From NCBI GenBank assembly GCA_028015205.1, contig CM051521.1, positions 127,356,614 to 127,420,613 on the forward strand: 64,000 nucleotides of DNA. The letters run 5' to 3'. Positions within the stretch are counted from its first letter, which is position 1. Each line of letters begins with the position of its first letter. This DNA is from Mytilisepta virgata. Taxonomy: Eukaryota > Mollusca > Bivalvia > Mytilida > Mytilidae. A model generated the notes under the pieces. That model did no database searches, was not told the origin of the DNA, and worked only from the letters and a program-made list of their open reading frames with translations. Below are positions 46,660 to 59,644 of the stretch, piece after piece. The position numbers and the translations under genes are program-made.

Positions 46660-47342
46660 TCTAACCTGGAACCAGCTATGATTATCGGAGCTAACGATAG
46701 TATCTAGCATGGAACCAGCTATGATTATCGAGTCTACCGATAGTATGTAACCTGGAACCAGATATGATTATTGGAGCTAACGATAGTATCTAACCTGGAA
46801 CCAGCTATGATTATCGGAGCTAACGATAGTATCTAACCTGGAACCAGCTATGATTATTGGAGCTAACGATAGTATCTAACCTGGAACCAGCTATGATTAT
46901 CGGAGCTAACGATAGTATCTAACCTGGAACCAGCTATGATTATCGGAGCTAACGATAGTATCTAACCTGGAACCAGCTATGATTATCGGGGCTAACGATA
47001 GTGTCTAACCTGGAACCAGCTATGATTATTGGAGCTAACGATAGTATCTAAAATTGAACCAGCTATGATTATCGGAGCTAACGATAGTATCCAACCTGGA
47101 ACCAGGTATGATTATTGGAGCTAACGATAGTATCTAACCTTGAACCAGCTATGATTATCGGAGCTAACGATAGTATCTAACCTGGAACCAGCTATGATTA
47201 TCGGAGCTAACGATAGTTTCTAGCCTGGAACCAGCTATGATTATCGGAGCTAACGATAATATCTAACCTTGAACCAGCTATGATTATCGGAGCTAACGAT
47301 AGTATCTAACCTGGAACCAGCTATGATTATCGGAGCTATAGT
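46660..47342. repeat. 43-bp minisatellite, about 16 copies
   Basis: Unit GCTAACGATAGTATCTAACC plus TGGAACCAGCTATGATTATC and GGA. Copies differ by isolated substitutions (TTATTGG for TTATCGG; CTTGAACC for CTGGAACC). The 43-bp length is not a multiple of three, and no long frame results. Confidence 0.95.
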
Positions 47343-47724
47343 GTCTTAATGAGTGTATCATCAGCTCATATCGAAATGTAAAAACTCACGGTCAAAAAAA
47401 TAAAATTTGTAGAATTCCTTCTTAACTCTGTCTTTAAATTGTGTTGACTATACCCGTTTTGTCATTTTGTCATTTAATTTCTGCTCTTCTGAGTTATATT
47501 ATCGGCTTTCAACATGTTCGGCTTTTAGCAGAATTAATGCAAATAATGAATATTTTGTGCATCATAAAAAAATTATCGAAACTATCATTTATATTTTCCA
47601 GGAAAACATTTTAATCTAGTTCATGTTCGTTCGCAAATAAACTTACGGTTAGCATGTGCTAATAGGTTTCGAGAATTTAAATTTTTATCGCAAGTGATAT
47701 AAAGCATTGGGTTTAGTAGTAAGT

Positions 47725-48305
47725 AAGTAAAGGCAAAGACTTGTATGTGTGGAGGAAGGACTTGTATGTGTGGAGCAAGGACTTGTAGTGTGGAGCAAGG
47801 AATTGTATGTGTGGAGCAAGGAATTGTATGTGACTTGTATGTGTGGAGCAAGGACTTGTAGGGTGGAGCAAGGAATTCTATGTGACTTGTATGTGTGGAG
47901 CAGTGACTTGTATGTGTGGAGCAAGGACTTGTATGTGTGGAGCAAGGACTTGTATGTGTGGTGCAAGAACTTGTATGTGTAGAGCAAGGAATTGAATGTG
48001 TGGAGCAAGAACTTGTATATGTGGAACAAAGACTTGTATGTGTGGAGGAAGGACTTGTATGTGTGGAGCAAGGACTTGTATGTGCGGAGCAAGGAATTGA
48101 ATGTGTGGAGGAAGAACTTGTATGTGTGGAGGAAGGACTTGTATGTGTGGAGCAAGGACTTGTATGTGTGGGGCAAGAATATGTATGTGTGGAGCCAGGA
48201 CTTGTATGCGTGGAGCAAGGAATTGTATGTGTGGAGCAAGGACTTGTATGTGTAGAGCAAGGAATTGTATGTGTGGAGCAAGGACATGTATGTGTGGAGG
48301 AATGG
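47725..48305. repeat. 21-bp minisatellite, about 27 copies
   Basis: Unit TTGTATGTGTGGAGCAAGGA plus C. The 21-bp length and lack of stops keep several frames open on both strands (repeat peptides such as LYVWSKD, CVEQGLV and TYKSLLH). No splice sites, start context or domain supports a gene. Variants GGAATT for GGACTT and GAGGAA for GAGCAA are interspersed. Confidence 0.95.
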
Positions 48306-50289
48306 AACATGATGTAGCTTTAGACAATTTCTTAATCAACAAACCAAGGGAAATATATACTCGATCTATCGTGAAATCTTGAAATAGTACGAATGTATAA
48401 TAAGCGGTCAAAAGGCAAAATGACAAGGGACGGGAAAAAAAATACTGAGAAATAATAAATAATAAGGAGAGCAGCAGAATTAGAATATATTGGAATACTC
48501 ATCATCTGTTGAAACAAAATGTACAAATAAATACGCTTTCTATCGTAAAGTGTAAAATTAATGAAATCTCGGCTGATATCCACGGGAACATAGATTCTAA
48601 TATCAACTCAATAGTAACAATAAATAGTCCTTGAGTTCTGATACATGGTATATACAAATTTTAATATATTTTTTCTAGTCAGTGCTGTTGAAGGACAAAA
48701 TCTAGAAAAACCGAGACAATAGTACAAAAAGTTTTAGGCGAATATTTTCGGACATTATATCATTATGTAAAATTACCACGTTCAAAATGGCTGCTGTCGT
48801 TTAATGTATTAAAATTTTCAAAGAAAGCATAGGTACATTTGTGTATATCATTTCTTTCTATTATTTATTATGTTGTATAAAATGTGACGTCACCACAAAA
48901 TAATGTGAATTATTTTGACATATGCAGTTTTTCAAAAGATTTTAATGTTTTTACGAACACCAGGATTTTTTTCATCAAGAGATAATTTACTGAAATATGT
49001 GGGAGATACGGTATTCAATGATACTTTGTAGCTCAGATCCTTTCTAAAATGTTATTTTGAATTGATAAATTCTTCAGAAATTTTGTTTTCTTTGAAATTT
49101 ATCCAGGTATTGTGTCAGCCTTTTTCCACTTTTTTTCTCAACCGATTGGTTATTTGGTTTAAGAAACCTTTCCCCGGGAAAGAAAACATTGTACTTGTTT
49201 ATGGTCCTTTTTTATTGTATCTAACTTGTTTAAGCTTCAAGCTGAACCAGGTTACTGGTTTTTCAAAAACCAAAACGTGGTGGAAGAAATAAAACACGCC
49301 TTCAAACTTGGCAGGATTGCTCATTGTTTAGTTATTTTGTATTTAAACTGATTTACGGCAATTCGGGTATATTGTCTTTTGTCTAGAGCTCTGGTAATGA
49401 GGCATAAATTGTGCAAATAAATATATACAACGATTAAAATAATTATTGAAACATAGCAATTACATAATATGTATTATGGATTTGTCTTTGTTAGTTCCAT
49501 GTAATTTGATAATGAGGCCTGGTATCACCCATCTAATCATCTAGGTAATCTTCATGTAATAAAAAGAAGGGTTCGATTTTCATATTGCTTATACAATATA
49601 ATTTACTTCACAATACGATTTTAACATGTTAAATGTCATTTGTAAATATTTGTTAAAAACATGCGATAATTTTGTGGATTATTTTAAAACTTTAAATTGT
49701 TTGGTTAATTGATGTCTCTAATGGATTCAGCGGCAAAAAATAATGACACTATGTATTTCAGTGTTATAAACTTCCTGAAATGTAGACAAGTATTGGTGAC
49801 TGTCTTGACTTTGTCTTTATCTACCAGTACTAAAAATATCATCCATTGAAGAGTGCCTGCAAACATTGTTCATTTCGCCACATTTAAAAACAAAAACCCG
49901 TGTCAATATTTTTTAAATGTATGTATTATGCAAAATTCTTTGGCCTTTCGATTTCAGCAATGCACATATAATAGTACATTTGATTCCAGTTAATTCAAAC
50001 TCTTTTATTTCGAAATTTCTAATATCTCAAAGTAATGTGTTAGTAATTTTACTCCTGCTATCTCCAAATTCATATTGTCTCAAATTATTGGTAAAGGACA
50101 ACAGAATTCAAAAAGATTTTTTTAAGTTTAATACTCCATGTACAGTCACATTGACTATAATGTTGTTTTACTTCTCTATAAAAAGTAAATAATTAATCGA
50201 ACAAGGAAACAAACATATTTGAAAGTGCTGCATGGTTAGTAACGGTTCTACATTTTTTATTAAAATATGAAGAAAAGAAGCAATCATAA
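48306..50289. other. No feature recognised
   Basis: AT-rich sequence without supported coding exon, RNA gene or clear repeat. Confidence 0.5.
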
Positions 50290-50600
50290 GATATTATTTT
50301 ATATTACAGATTTTTGTCCCGCCGTGCCAGTACAGGGTATTTTCAGAAAAACTTAAGTGGATTAGTTTGAATCATTGATCCTTTAACCATTTTATATTAC
50401 AGATTTTTGTCCCGTCGTACCAGTACAGAGTATTTTCAGAAAAAAAACATTAACTGGGTTAGTTTCTATCATTTATCCCTTTTAACCATCCTTTACATTG
50501 TCCCACCGTGCCAGTACAGAGTATTTTCAGAAAGATCTTAACTGGGTTAGTTTCTATCATTAATCCCTTACCTATCCTTTACATTGATGCACCTTGTTAT
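50290..50600. repeat. Three-copy tandem repeat, about 95 bp unit
   Basis: GTCCCGCCGTGCCAGTACAG or close variants recur near 50317, 50410 and 50498, each followed by TATTTTCAGAAA and ACTGGGTTAGTTTCTATCAT-like text. Confidence 0.8.
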
Positions 50601-51399
50601 GAGAGCTCTTTTGTCAGTTTTCATGTGTGACGATCATTTTCCTTCAGACTAATTGTTGATCTATCTGTCTTAACCGATATGCAAGACTTTAGAGTTACGG
50701 AAATTAAGTTAAGTTTGTCGTTCGATACAATTATGACCAAAACAAATGTATGAGAAACATGAGAAATGTCAATGAAAAACTCCACATGCTGTGACTGAAG
50801 GTATTAGTATGTCAAACATACAAGCTATAATTGAGTATTTCAGACAATACACATTCTTTTGTATCAAATATAACCAGTGTAATTGTCAATATTATAATTG
50901 ACGTTCTGTAAATATTAGTTCTTGTTATTTTCTATTTAATATTTATATTTGGAAAAGAAACTAATTACTTGTCAAAAGCAGCTGGTGTATTCTTTGTTTT
51001 CATATTGTCCAGAGGATTTCACGGATCTTCCAGAACTTGACCAAAAATTCATTTCAATTAAAATAAACGTGAATAGTATGCTTAACAACACAGGATACGC
51101 GAAACGAACCTATTCTTTGTAGCGTATTTTTGTACAGTTTGTACTAATTTCTTAAAATAATTTTAAGGCCGAACTTCAAGTTTATCAATAAGTCTGAAGG
51201 AAAGTTATTTCCGCTTTGACAATAAAAACTTTTCTTCTCTCTAACCACTTTTCTCTTTAACGAAGTAATATATGTATGTCGTATGTCTGGATAATTCAGA
51301 CCTCGGTTAATTATAAATTTTTGATATTGCTGACTAAATATGTGTCGTCTTCATTCAATTTATAAAGGGTGTAGTTACAATAACATAAACAAAACTAGA

Positions 51400-52260
51400 A
51401 AGCTAGAATCGATAGTGATCCCGCATACCCCGCACCGCCCGCAATTAGGTGCGACACTTGCCAAAATTGAAAAAAGCCAGATGTTAATCATTCTAGGAAG
51501 AAATTAAATCACTAAATCCAATGAAAAAAGAAGAAATGTAGGTCATAAGCTTAAATTTCCTGTTTTAGAAATTTGACCCCTGTGGACCTTAAGTTTTGAA
51601 AATCAATATTCTTAAACCTTATTGCACATCAACATATGGTGTATAAAAATACTATAAAAAACAGAATGCATAAATTGAAGAATGAAAGAGGAGTTCTGGT
51701 CACAAACTAGAGAGCTACTATCGGAATCCGCAGTGATTCCCGCATCCCCCACATTTAGTTATACAATCTTCTATCATCATTAAATCCAATGAAAAAGGTT
51801 TAGGTTACAAGCTTAAATTTATCATTTTTGAAATTCACGCTTTGAAGATCAGAATTTTAAAAGCACATCTACATATGGTGTGTGACAATACTGAATAGAA
51901 ATAAAATGCATAAGAGGAGTTTAAATTGGCAATATTCGAAATTCGACCCCTAAAAAACCCTAAAACATTATTGCGCATCTACATAACAATACTGTATAGA
52001 AATAAAATGCATAAATTGAAAAATGAAAGAGGAGTTTACGTCACCAGCTTAAAATGATAATTTTTCGAAATATGTGGATTCCCTGTTTAGAAATCAAAAT
52101 TCCAAAACTTTATTGCGCATCTATAGGTGGTATGCAACCATTCTATAAAGAAATTAAATTCCTAAACCCAAAAGAAAAGAAGTTGATGTCACAAGAAAGT
52201 TTTACGGAAGGACGGAGACAATCGCTATATCCTCGAACTTTCTTCGAAAGTGCAGGGATA
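51400..52260. repeat. Repeat block related to 40720-41160
   Basis: Four diverged copies of text with AATTTTAAAA, TTATTGCGCATCTA, ATAGAAATAAAATGCATAAA and GAGGAGTT, the last ending GATGTCACAAGAAAGT and ACGGAAGGACGGAGAC. Same orientation as the 40.7-kb copy. Confidence 0.7.
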
Positions 52261-52889
52261 ATCACAATTTTGGAAATTTTGTGGGTGACATACATATACA
52301 TATACCTCTTGAGCTAGCAAATTAAAGAATCGCTTTTATCAAATCATTTTTTTCAAAAAGAGATCAGAAGCATATTCACTTTAAACAATCAATAAAAAAG
52401 GTTATTGTTTAAATGATATTTACATAATTCTGTTGTTATTCCTACCGTGTATAAAAAAAAACGGGCGGATATTGCAAGTACCTAAGCAAGGTCAACGAAA
52501 AAAGCTGTTTAATAAAGGTAAAAGAAACTTCCTTGTCTTTATATAATTATCATTTATATGATAAAAAATATTGGTTTTCGTACGTCTTGAATGAAAATAC
52601 GTTGTAGATATTGAATATTTCGTATGCAAGATTATCAAACTAATACAATTTATGCACATTATTTCTTTGTATTATCGTACCATCTATTACACTTTTCTTG
52701 ATCATGTATGGATTGCAATCTAATTAAGATGAGATCACCACACTTGCATATCCTTCATTCTTGTCACACGTGACGACAAGAAAATACAACAGCCTGAATC
52801 GCTCACCTGTTATTTTATGTATAGATCTTGCATCAATGATTATTTTTGCTATTTAATGTATACAGTCGTATTTTTCGTCTTAATATTTA

Positions 52890-53345
52890 CTTGTACAGCT
52901 AAGATATAGAATCCTGAACCCAAATATGTATGGTTGCTAGGGACTTTTTTATCGGTTGCTATTGGAATTTTTGCAATGGCATTGACTCTTGACCTTCCAT
53001 TTTGACTTAAACAGGTAAATTATAGGGTCCTGAACCAAAATATATCTGGTTGCTAGAGACTTTTCCATCTGTTGCTATGGATTTTTTCACCAGTGACCTT
53101 GACCCTTGAGCCTCCATATTGACTTGTACAGCTATACTATAGAGTTCTGAATCTAAATATATATGGTTGCTAGGGACTTTTTCATCGGTTACTATGACTT
53201 TTTCAATGAAATAGACTCTTGACCTTCTTTTTGACTTGTACGGTAAATTATAGGGTCGTGAACCCATATAGATATGGTTGCTAGGGACTTTTTCATCGGT
53301 TGCTATGGACTTTTACAATGACCTTGACCTTTTACGGTCCATTTT
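52890..53345. repeat. Tandem repeat, about 120-bp unit, four copies
   Basis: Diverged units carrying GGTTGCTAGGGACTTTTTCA, TCGGTTGCTATGGA, GACTCTTGACCTTCC and TTGACTTGTACAGCTA. Open frames through it are repeat artefacts. Confidence 0.8.
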
Positions 53346-53546
53346 ACTTGTACAGCTATCATTTAATTTATTTCAATTTATGGTGCACATTTTTGCTGTT
53401 TACAGTCTGTCTTTATAATAATATTCAAGTTAATAATCTAAAACTGCAAAATTTCCTTAAAATTAACAATTCAGGGACAATAATCCGAAATTGGGTTGAC
53501 CGATTTGTCTGAAATTTCCATGGCAGGTAGATCATGACCTTATAAA

Positions 53547-54140
53547 CATTTTTATTTGTGTCAGTTTTGCTCTAAATGCTTTAGTTTTTGAGATATTGGC
53601 CAAAAAGTGCATTTTTCACCTATGTTCTATTTTTAGACACGGAAGCTATGTTTCTCCATGGACAAGAAAATAAAACACAAACTTTATACTAGATACCCTA
53701 AGGATCATTCAGCCAAATACAATACAAGTAGGTAATACAAATTGTTTGTCTCTCTGTCTGTTTGTATCGTCCTTTGATCTATTGTAGTTGAGTCACAACC
53801 CCCTCTCTCTGTTTCAGCTAACACTTTTCCACCAGGTACGAGGCATTTTTATTTGTGTCAGTTTTGCTCTAAATGCTTTAGTTTTTGAGATATTGGCCAA
53901 AAAGTGCATTTTTCACCTATGTTCTATTTTTAGACACGGAAGCTATGTTTCTCCATGGACAAGAAAATAAAACACAAACTTTATACTAGATACCCTAAGG
54001 ATCATTCAGCCAAATACAATACAAGTAGGTAATACAAATTGTTTGTCTCTCTGTCTGTTTGTATCGTCCTTTGATCTATTGTAGTTGAGTCACAACCCCC
54101 TCTCTCTGTTTCAGCTAACACTTTTCCACCAGGTACGAGG
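53547..54140. repeat. 297-bp tandem duplication, copies look identical
   Basis: 53547-53843 is repeated at 53844-54140 with no difference that I can see, from CATTTTTATTTGTGTCAG to CCACCAGGTACGAGG. Recent duplication, or an assembly artefact. Confidence 0.9.
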
Positions 54141-54689
54141 AAGGCAGGTTGGTATGATTACTATTCACCCTGTCATGGTTTCATGGTTATCAATTCAAAT
54201 TAATCCGTTTACATATCTACTCATTTATTTAAATACCTTTTCATATAATAAGTATAGGATTAAGTGTATAATCTGACTTGTCAGATCATCTGGGTTAACG
54301 TTCACGTTTTCAAGACGCTTTAAAATTTCTCCATGAAAATGGTTAAAGGGGAACTCGAAATTTATATAAGAAACTCCTTTTCAACTACCATTAAGAAAAG
54401 CATCTGAGATAAAGTGATAATTATATTATATTTAAGGATTGAATGAATGTCATTATATTTTTGTTCACGAAGCTGGTTAATCTCGAATGAACAAAAAAAA
54501 ACAAAAACAAAATAATGACAGTCATTCCTGATAATTTAATTGAAAAATAACGTGTGAATTTAAGTCCCCAAAATTTTACTTTTAATACGACGTGACATCA
54601 CAGTCAAGGAGAAAATTTTCCTTATTTAACAATTAACACAAAAGCCTTAACCAATGAGAAACGACGTTACCATGATCCAAAATTAAATT

Positions 54690-54935
54690 ACTCCCTCTTG
54701 TTATATGCCTAATGATGATAATTATTGTAACGCCTGTAATGTGTCACCTAAAGAACCATGATTGGTTTAATAAAATGTTGTATCTTGTATACTGTATAAT
54801 ACCATTCTGATGGATCTGGATTACAAGGTTATCCATATTTCCTTTTGTTTCATGTAAAATGATGATTGTTACTGTAACATCTGTCTGTAATGTGATACGT
54901 CACCTGAAGTCCCATGCTTGGTTTAATAAAATCTA
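54690..54935. repeat. Two diverged copies of a roughly 120-bp repeat
   Basis: AATGATGATAATTATTGTAA with GGTTTAATAAAATGTTGTAT, and AATGATGATTGTTACTGTAA with GGTTTAATAAAATCTATTAT; both contain TGTAATGTG and GTCACCT. Confidence 0.6.
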
Positions 54936-55254
54936 TTATCCGAACGTACCCGAAATTAAGCGTCAGTCTGATACGGCAATTTGAGCCATTGTACCCAGGA
55001 AGTATTTGGTAGAGCCATGGATCTGATATGGTCTTATATGGATTGTATCATTCATTATCTATTATTTTTTTTTTTATATATAAATCCTGTTTTTCTATTG
55101 GATTAGCACATGACACGTGACAAACTAGAAAAAAACATGCATAGCGTGCTTTGCAGTTTTTACGGACTGGGGATTTCCAAAAAAAAAATAATAATAACCA
55201 TATAAGAATAACAGAAAGTCTATGACCTGTGACTATTATGGATTGCTTGTATTA

Positions 55255-55694
55255 AAATAACAATCCAAAGATACTAATATTAGATACAGTAAATTTATAC
55301 TATGCTGTATACGACGCATTTCAAGGAGTTACCTCTCATCAGCAGCATTAAAACCGAAACATTTGGAAGACCAAAAACCAAACTTATATTAAACAAGAAG
55401 TACTCAACCAAAAATACCGAAATAGGAAGCCAAATTCAGCTAAGGAGATCTACCATGTGCAATACAAGGAATGAACCCTTAGTATTTCTATTATTTTTGA
55501 ATTTTGCTAATTACTGGTAATTTCTGTAACAAATCAATGAATAATCATGTCAGACAAGTCTGACGACTGGGTTGGTGAATACCCTCGGGGACCTAGGGTC
55601 CACCAGCAGAGGCATCATCCCAGAAGTTTCAAAATAACAATCCAAAGATACTAATATTAGATACAGTAAATTTATACTATGCTGTATACGACGA
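55255..55694 (-). repeat. Interspersed repeat with direct terminal repeats (copy B, inverted)
   Basis: Reverse-orientation copy of 484-880. Both ends carry AACAATCCAAAGATACTAAT and AGATACAGTAAATTTATACT in the same direction. Interior matches include GTCAGACAAGTCTGACGACT and ACCTCTCATCAGCAGCATTA. Confidence 0.7.
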
Positions 55695-55892
55695 AATAAT
55701 TTATAATTTTATTTGAAATAAAACAAGCAAAACAAGTCAACATCATTATGTTTGAAAATTTATTGTTAAGTCTTGTTAACTGTTTACTCAAGCATCAATA
55801 AAATGTTTGTTTTAAAGACTTAATTGGAATATTAAGCCCTTTCAAACACATGATGATTGAATATTGGAGGTTTAAAAATAATGAATCTTTAT

Positions 55893-56405
55893 TTGAAATG
55901 CATGGTTATACCCCTAGGGGTTGACAGCAAACTAAATGCATGGTTATACCCCTAGGAGTTGACAGCAAACTAAATGCATGGTTATACCCCTAGGGGTTGA
56001 CAGCAAACTAAATGCATGTTTATACCCCTAGGGGTTGACAGCAAACTAAATGCATGGTTATACCCCTAGGGGGTTGAAAGCAAACTTAATGCATGGTTAT
56101 AACCCTAGGGGTTGACAGCAAACTAAATGCATGGTTATACCCCTAGGGGTTGACAGTAAACTAAATGCATGGTTATACCCCTAGGAGTTGACAGCAAACT
56201 AAATGCATGGTTATACCCCTAGGAGTTGACAGCAAACTAAATGCATGGTTATACCCCTAGGGGTTGACAGCAAACTAAATGCATGGTTATACCCCTAGGG
56301 GTTGACAGCAAACTAAATGCATAGTTATACCCCTAGGGGGTTGAAAGCAAACTAAATGCATGGTTATACCCCAAGGGGTTGACAGTAAACTAAATGCATG
56401 GTTAT
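55893..56405. repeat. 38-bp minisatellite, about 13 copies
   Basis: Unit TAAATGCATGGTTATACCCC plus TAGGGGTTGACAGCAAAC, with CCTAGGGG or CCTAGGAG variants. It abuts the first recombinase-like sequence at 56405. Confidence 0.95.
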
Positions 56406-57960
56406 TACCGGAAAAAGAGTTTCAGCATTCTAGAGATGTCGTTTCGGCCAAAAAGAAAAACCTAAAGGGAAGCGGAAGGCAGAACCTTTCACTCTTGAGG
56501 AAATTGATTTGTTGTACAGCAAAATCTTACTTGGAACATGTAATTAATACCACAAATATTACTTTTTATTTGAAATTGTCCTTTTCTGTGAAAAAAGTCT
56601 AAAATAAAAATATGTAGGTGGTCTTATAACGTATGCACATCAATTGAACACACTCGTGCATTATTTTACCTTTCCTTTTAAATCTGAGCTTTCCACTTTC
56701 ACATTTATGATTTAGGGCAGGTACTACTGTTTTATGTTGCCCATTCTGTGTTTTTATTACCAACGTTGTGAGTGTTTATCCCATCTTGTGGTAGTGTTAT
56801 GTTTTATTGATTTATCGTCCAGTCCTTATGTGTTTGGTATTTGATATTTTTCAGCTAACCCAGAAGCATTGATAAACACCATATGGATTAACAACCAAAG
56901 TATTTTGGAATGCGCAGCCGCCAGGAACCTTGGATATGTTATTTAGTGATGTGGAGATGAAATTAACAGCCACTGAGCTTCAGTACATAGAATTCAGAGA
57001 GCGCAAAATCAAAACAAGAAAAGGAGATGGAGGATCGAGGCAGTTTGCCCCAAAAATGTTTGCTGTCCCTGGTAAATTATTTTCAAAACATACATAACTA
57101 TTTAAAAAATATAAGGGAATGTGCCAAAGAGTCAAACACGCTAAAAAAACATCAATTTTAAGCAAGCATATGCCACGAACAGCTCATACAGTTAGGACAC
57201 ACCAAACTTTTTCGAGTTCACACCAATCTATTTAATGGAAAACAATTTCATAAGGATAAAAAAGTATGGTACAACAAATATTTACTATGAATCTGGATGG
57301 ATTTTTACTTTGTTTCTTTCCTGATTTCAGAAAGTCCTAGATGTCCCGTGAAAGTTTTCAAAGAATACATCCGAAGAAGGCCGACTGATTCCTTTAAACC
57401 AGACAGTAAATTTGATTTGTCCATGCTATCCAGATATTTTGTGACAAAACAGAAATTTCGTTATAATTGTTTTATGGTTGTTATTATATTATGTTTGTGT
57501 TGTCATTGATAATAATCCTTTATTTGGATTTAATCAATAAAATTTGAATTCTATTGATTAGTTTGCAACCGATGGGCAAAAATAAAATGGGTAATTTGGT
57601 AAAAACAATGTGTGATAAAGCAGGTATTGAAGATCGCAAACTCAATCACACAGCTCGCAAAACAACAGTTACTTCTTTGTTGCATTCAGATGTGAAACCA
57701 ACAAAAATTATGCAGTTGATCGGACATAAAAATGTTTCTTCAATTAATGATATAGCTCTGCCTAATTGGACCAACAAATTAAGATGTCCAATATTTTATC
57801 GAATGTAGGATCAGGTCCTAGTAAAACTGACGTATCATTTCCCCTGGTGATTCCTCTAGTGCAGAAAACAAAACTAAATCTGTTGAAATGTCAGACCAGT
57901 CAAACTTTGATGCTGATGACAATATTATTGCTTATATCGATTTACAAGTGTTGACAAATG
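56405..57960 (+). pseudogene. Crypton-like tyrosine recombinase, multi-exon and broken
   Basis: About 56415-56540 reads KKKNLKGSGRQN-like sequence and EIDLLYSKILLGT, then a GT-AG intron and SNPEALINTIWINNQS (56858-56905); stops follow. After another intron, 57330-57410 reads ESPRCPVKVFKEYIRRRPTD. 57570-57760 reads MGKNKMGNLVKTMC, LNHTARKTTVTSLLHSDVKP and LIGHKNVSSIND, with the HxxR and GH boxes of tyrosine recombinases. The catalytic Tyr expected right after SSIND is lost to an apparent 1-base deletion; the downstream frame resumes as MSNILSNVGSG. Such recombinase domains occur in Cryptons and derived host genes (DUF3504). Inactive copy. Confidence 0.65.
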
Positions 57961-58244
57961 TGATTCACCAATATGAGTACATAAATATTAAAACCATTAA
58001 TGCTGAAATGGCTTCTGCATCAAGATTCGCAATGTTTGAACATGCCTCCATCGGTAATGTAACCATTAATATGTATTGTTATAATCCGAATCATAATATT
58101 GCAGGACAATGATCAAATTCAAAACCTATGCTGTTATTTCTTGATATTTTTTATTGGTTACATAATAATAATAAATTTGTTATTGTTACTCATTTTAGTC
58201 TATTTTTCTCATTGCCGTAAGTATATGATAGCTATATTAATACA

Positions 58245-58385
58245 AGACCTAATCCATATCGGACCGGATATCATCACTCGACCCATATCGGACCGGATAT
58301 CATCACTCGACCCATATCGGACCTTGGGCAAGCCCTCAGTCCGATATGGATGTTTCAGGATGATACCCGTCCGATATGGATAAGG
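58245..58385. repeat. CCATATCGGAC palindromic repeat block
   Basis: ATCCATATCGGACCGGATAT and CATCACTCGAC occur twice in tandem, then a hairpin: CCATATCGGACCTTGGGC and GCCCTCAGTCCGATATGG around an AA spacer, then CGTCCGATATGGAT. A diverged relative is at 46110-46195. Confidence 0.75.
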
Positions 58386-59644
58386 TCATACATTAATCTA
58401 TAAATAATATTGATATCTGTACTATCTGTTCAATAGAGATGCCTATGATTGAATGGAAAAAAATCAATACAGAGTAAATTGTTTTTCGTTATCTGAATTA
58501 ATCGTCAGTTTGTCTAATTTGCATAACCACTAAGCATGTAAACAAGAAATCCTCGTTATAAATTACAAAAGAAAATAATCAACAAAATTTAGTTTCTATA
58601 AAGGAAACCATTAATTTTGTTCAATACTTTGTTAGCTCAAACTAATTCAAATATATTTAAATTTTCAAAATATATAATCAAATTTAAATGTTTTTTTTTT
58701 GTATAAGTCTATTTTATTTCATCTGGTTTATTGAAAATGTTTTACTTTTAATTTACAATGGCACTTTGAAGATAAAAGTTAATGAATAGTAATTTCTGAA
58801 GTACGTACACTTATATATACCGACAAAAGAATATCAAAATGAGAAGCAGGAGTGAAAACAAAAAAGACTACACCCTCATTATAGTTTTCTTTTATAAAAC
58901 CTTTTCCTATTTGTTAATATAAAATTATTATTATTGGTATCAATACTGGTTATCGGAAACACATTATCAGAGTTACAATGGGAAGCCAACATTTTTTTTT
59001 ATTACATTAATACAAACACAATTAAAACTTCATATAGAAGTTTGATAAAAGTATATATGTCACCAATGAAATAACAATCAACATGATTTTATCTACAACA
59101 TTTCCTGCCGTTATCAAAGTTGGAACCCTGAACCTTCTGCATGACAGTCGTCCACCGCTGTGCCAATTTATTAAAGGAGTAATCCCCCAATGTAGCTGAT
59201 GGAGGGTGAGTATAAACCTGTTACGGTTCTTCAATTTAATTCGTAAACAATGCAACCCTGTATCACTATCCTACAATGACGATACACCAACGTCAACCCA
59301 TTTGCTAATTAGCCTCTTTAGAGAACAAGGAATTTTCAGTTTTGCACAAATGTGTAAATTCGACTTAGCATGAGTCAAAATAAATATATTTGCACTGCAA
59401 AACATTTGGGACAACATAAAAAATTCGACTCAAGCGAGTTTGAGATAACGAGAGTCAACAGTAATAATAAAACATGATTTATCCAATACTTGGTGCATTT
59501 CCACACTTCTCAGCCCAGTGGTTAACATAATTTAATTCCCACGTAGATTGAAAACTCTCGTGCAATTTCCCCGCCGCTATTCACGGATTTTAAGTTTATC
59601 GGAACGATAAACTAGAGAAGTTCCGAAATTAGGTTTTGGTCGAA
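58386..59644. other. AT-rich region, no gene supported
   Basis: No coding exon or RNA gene found. The minus-strand frame at 59022-59255 has no family signature or splice context. Confidence 0.5.

Noticed and set aside
46660..48305. Possible CRISPR array from regularly repeated units
   Set aside because: Units are directly abutting without unique spacers, in a eukaryotic intron-rich context; they are minisatellites.
47621..48310. 229-codon minus-strand frame as a repetitive secreted protein gene
   Set aside because: Frames are open on both strands because the unit is 21 bp; no signal peptide, splice sites or non-repeat coding flank.
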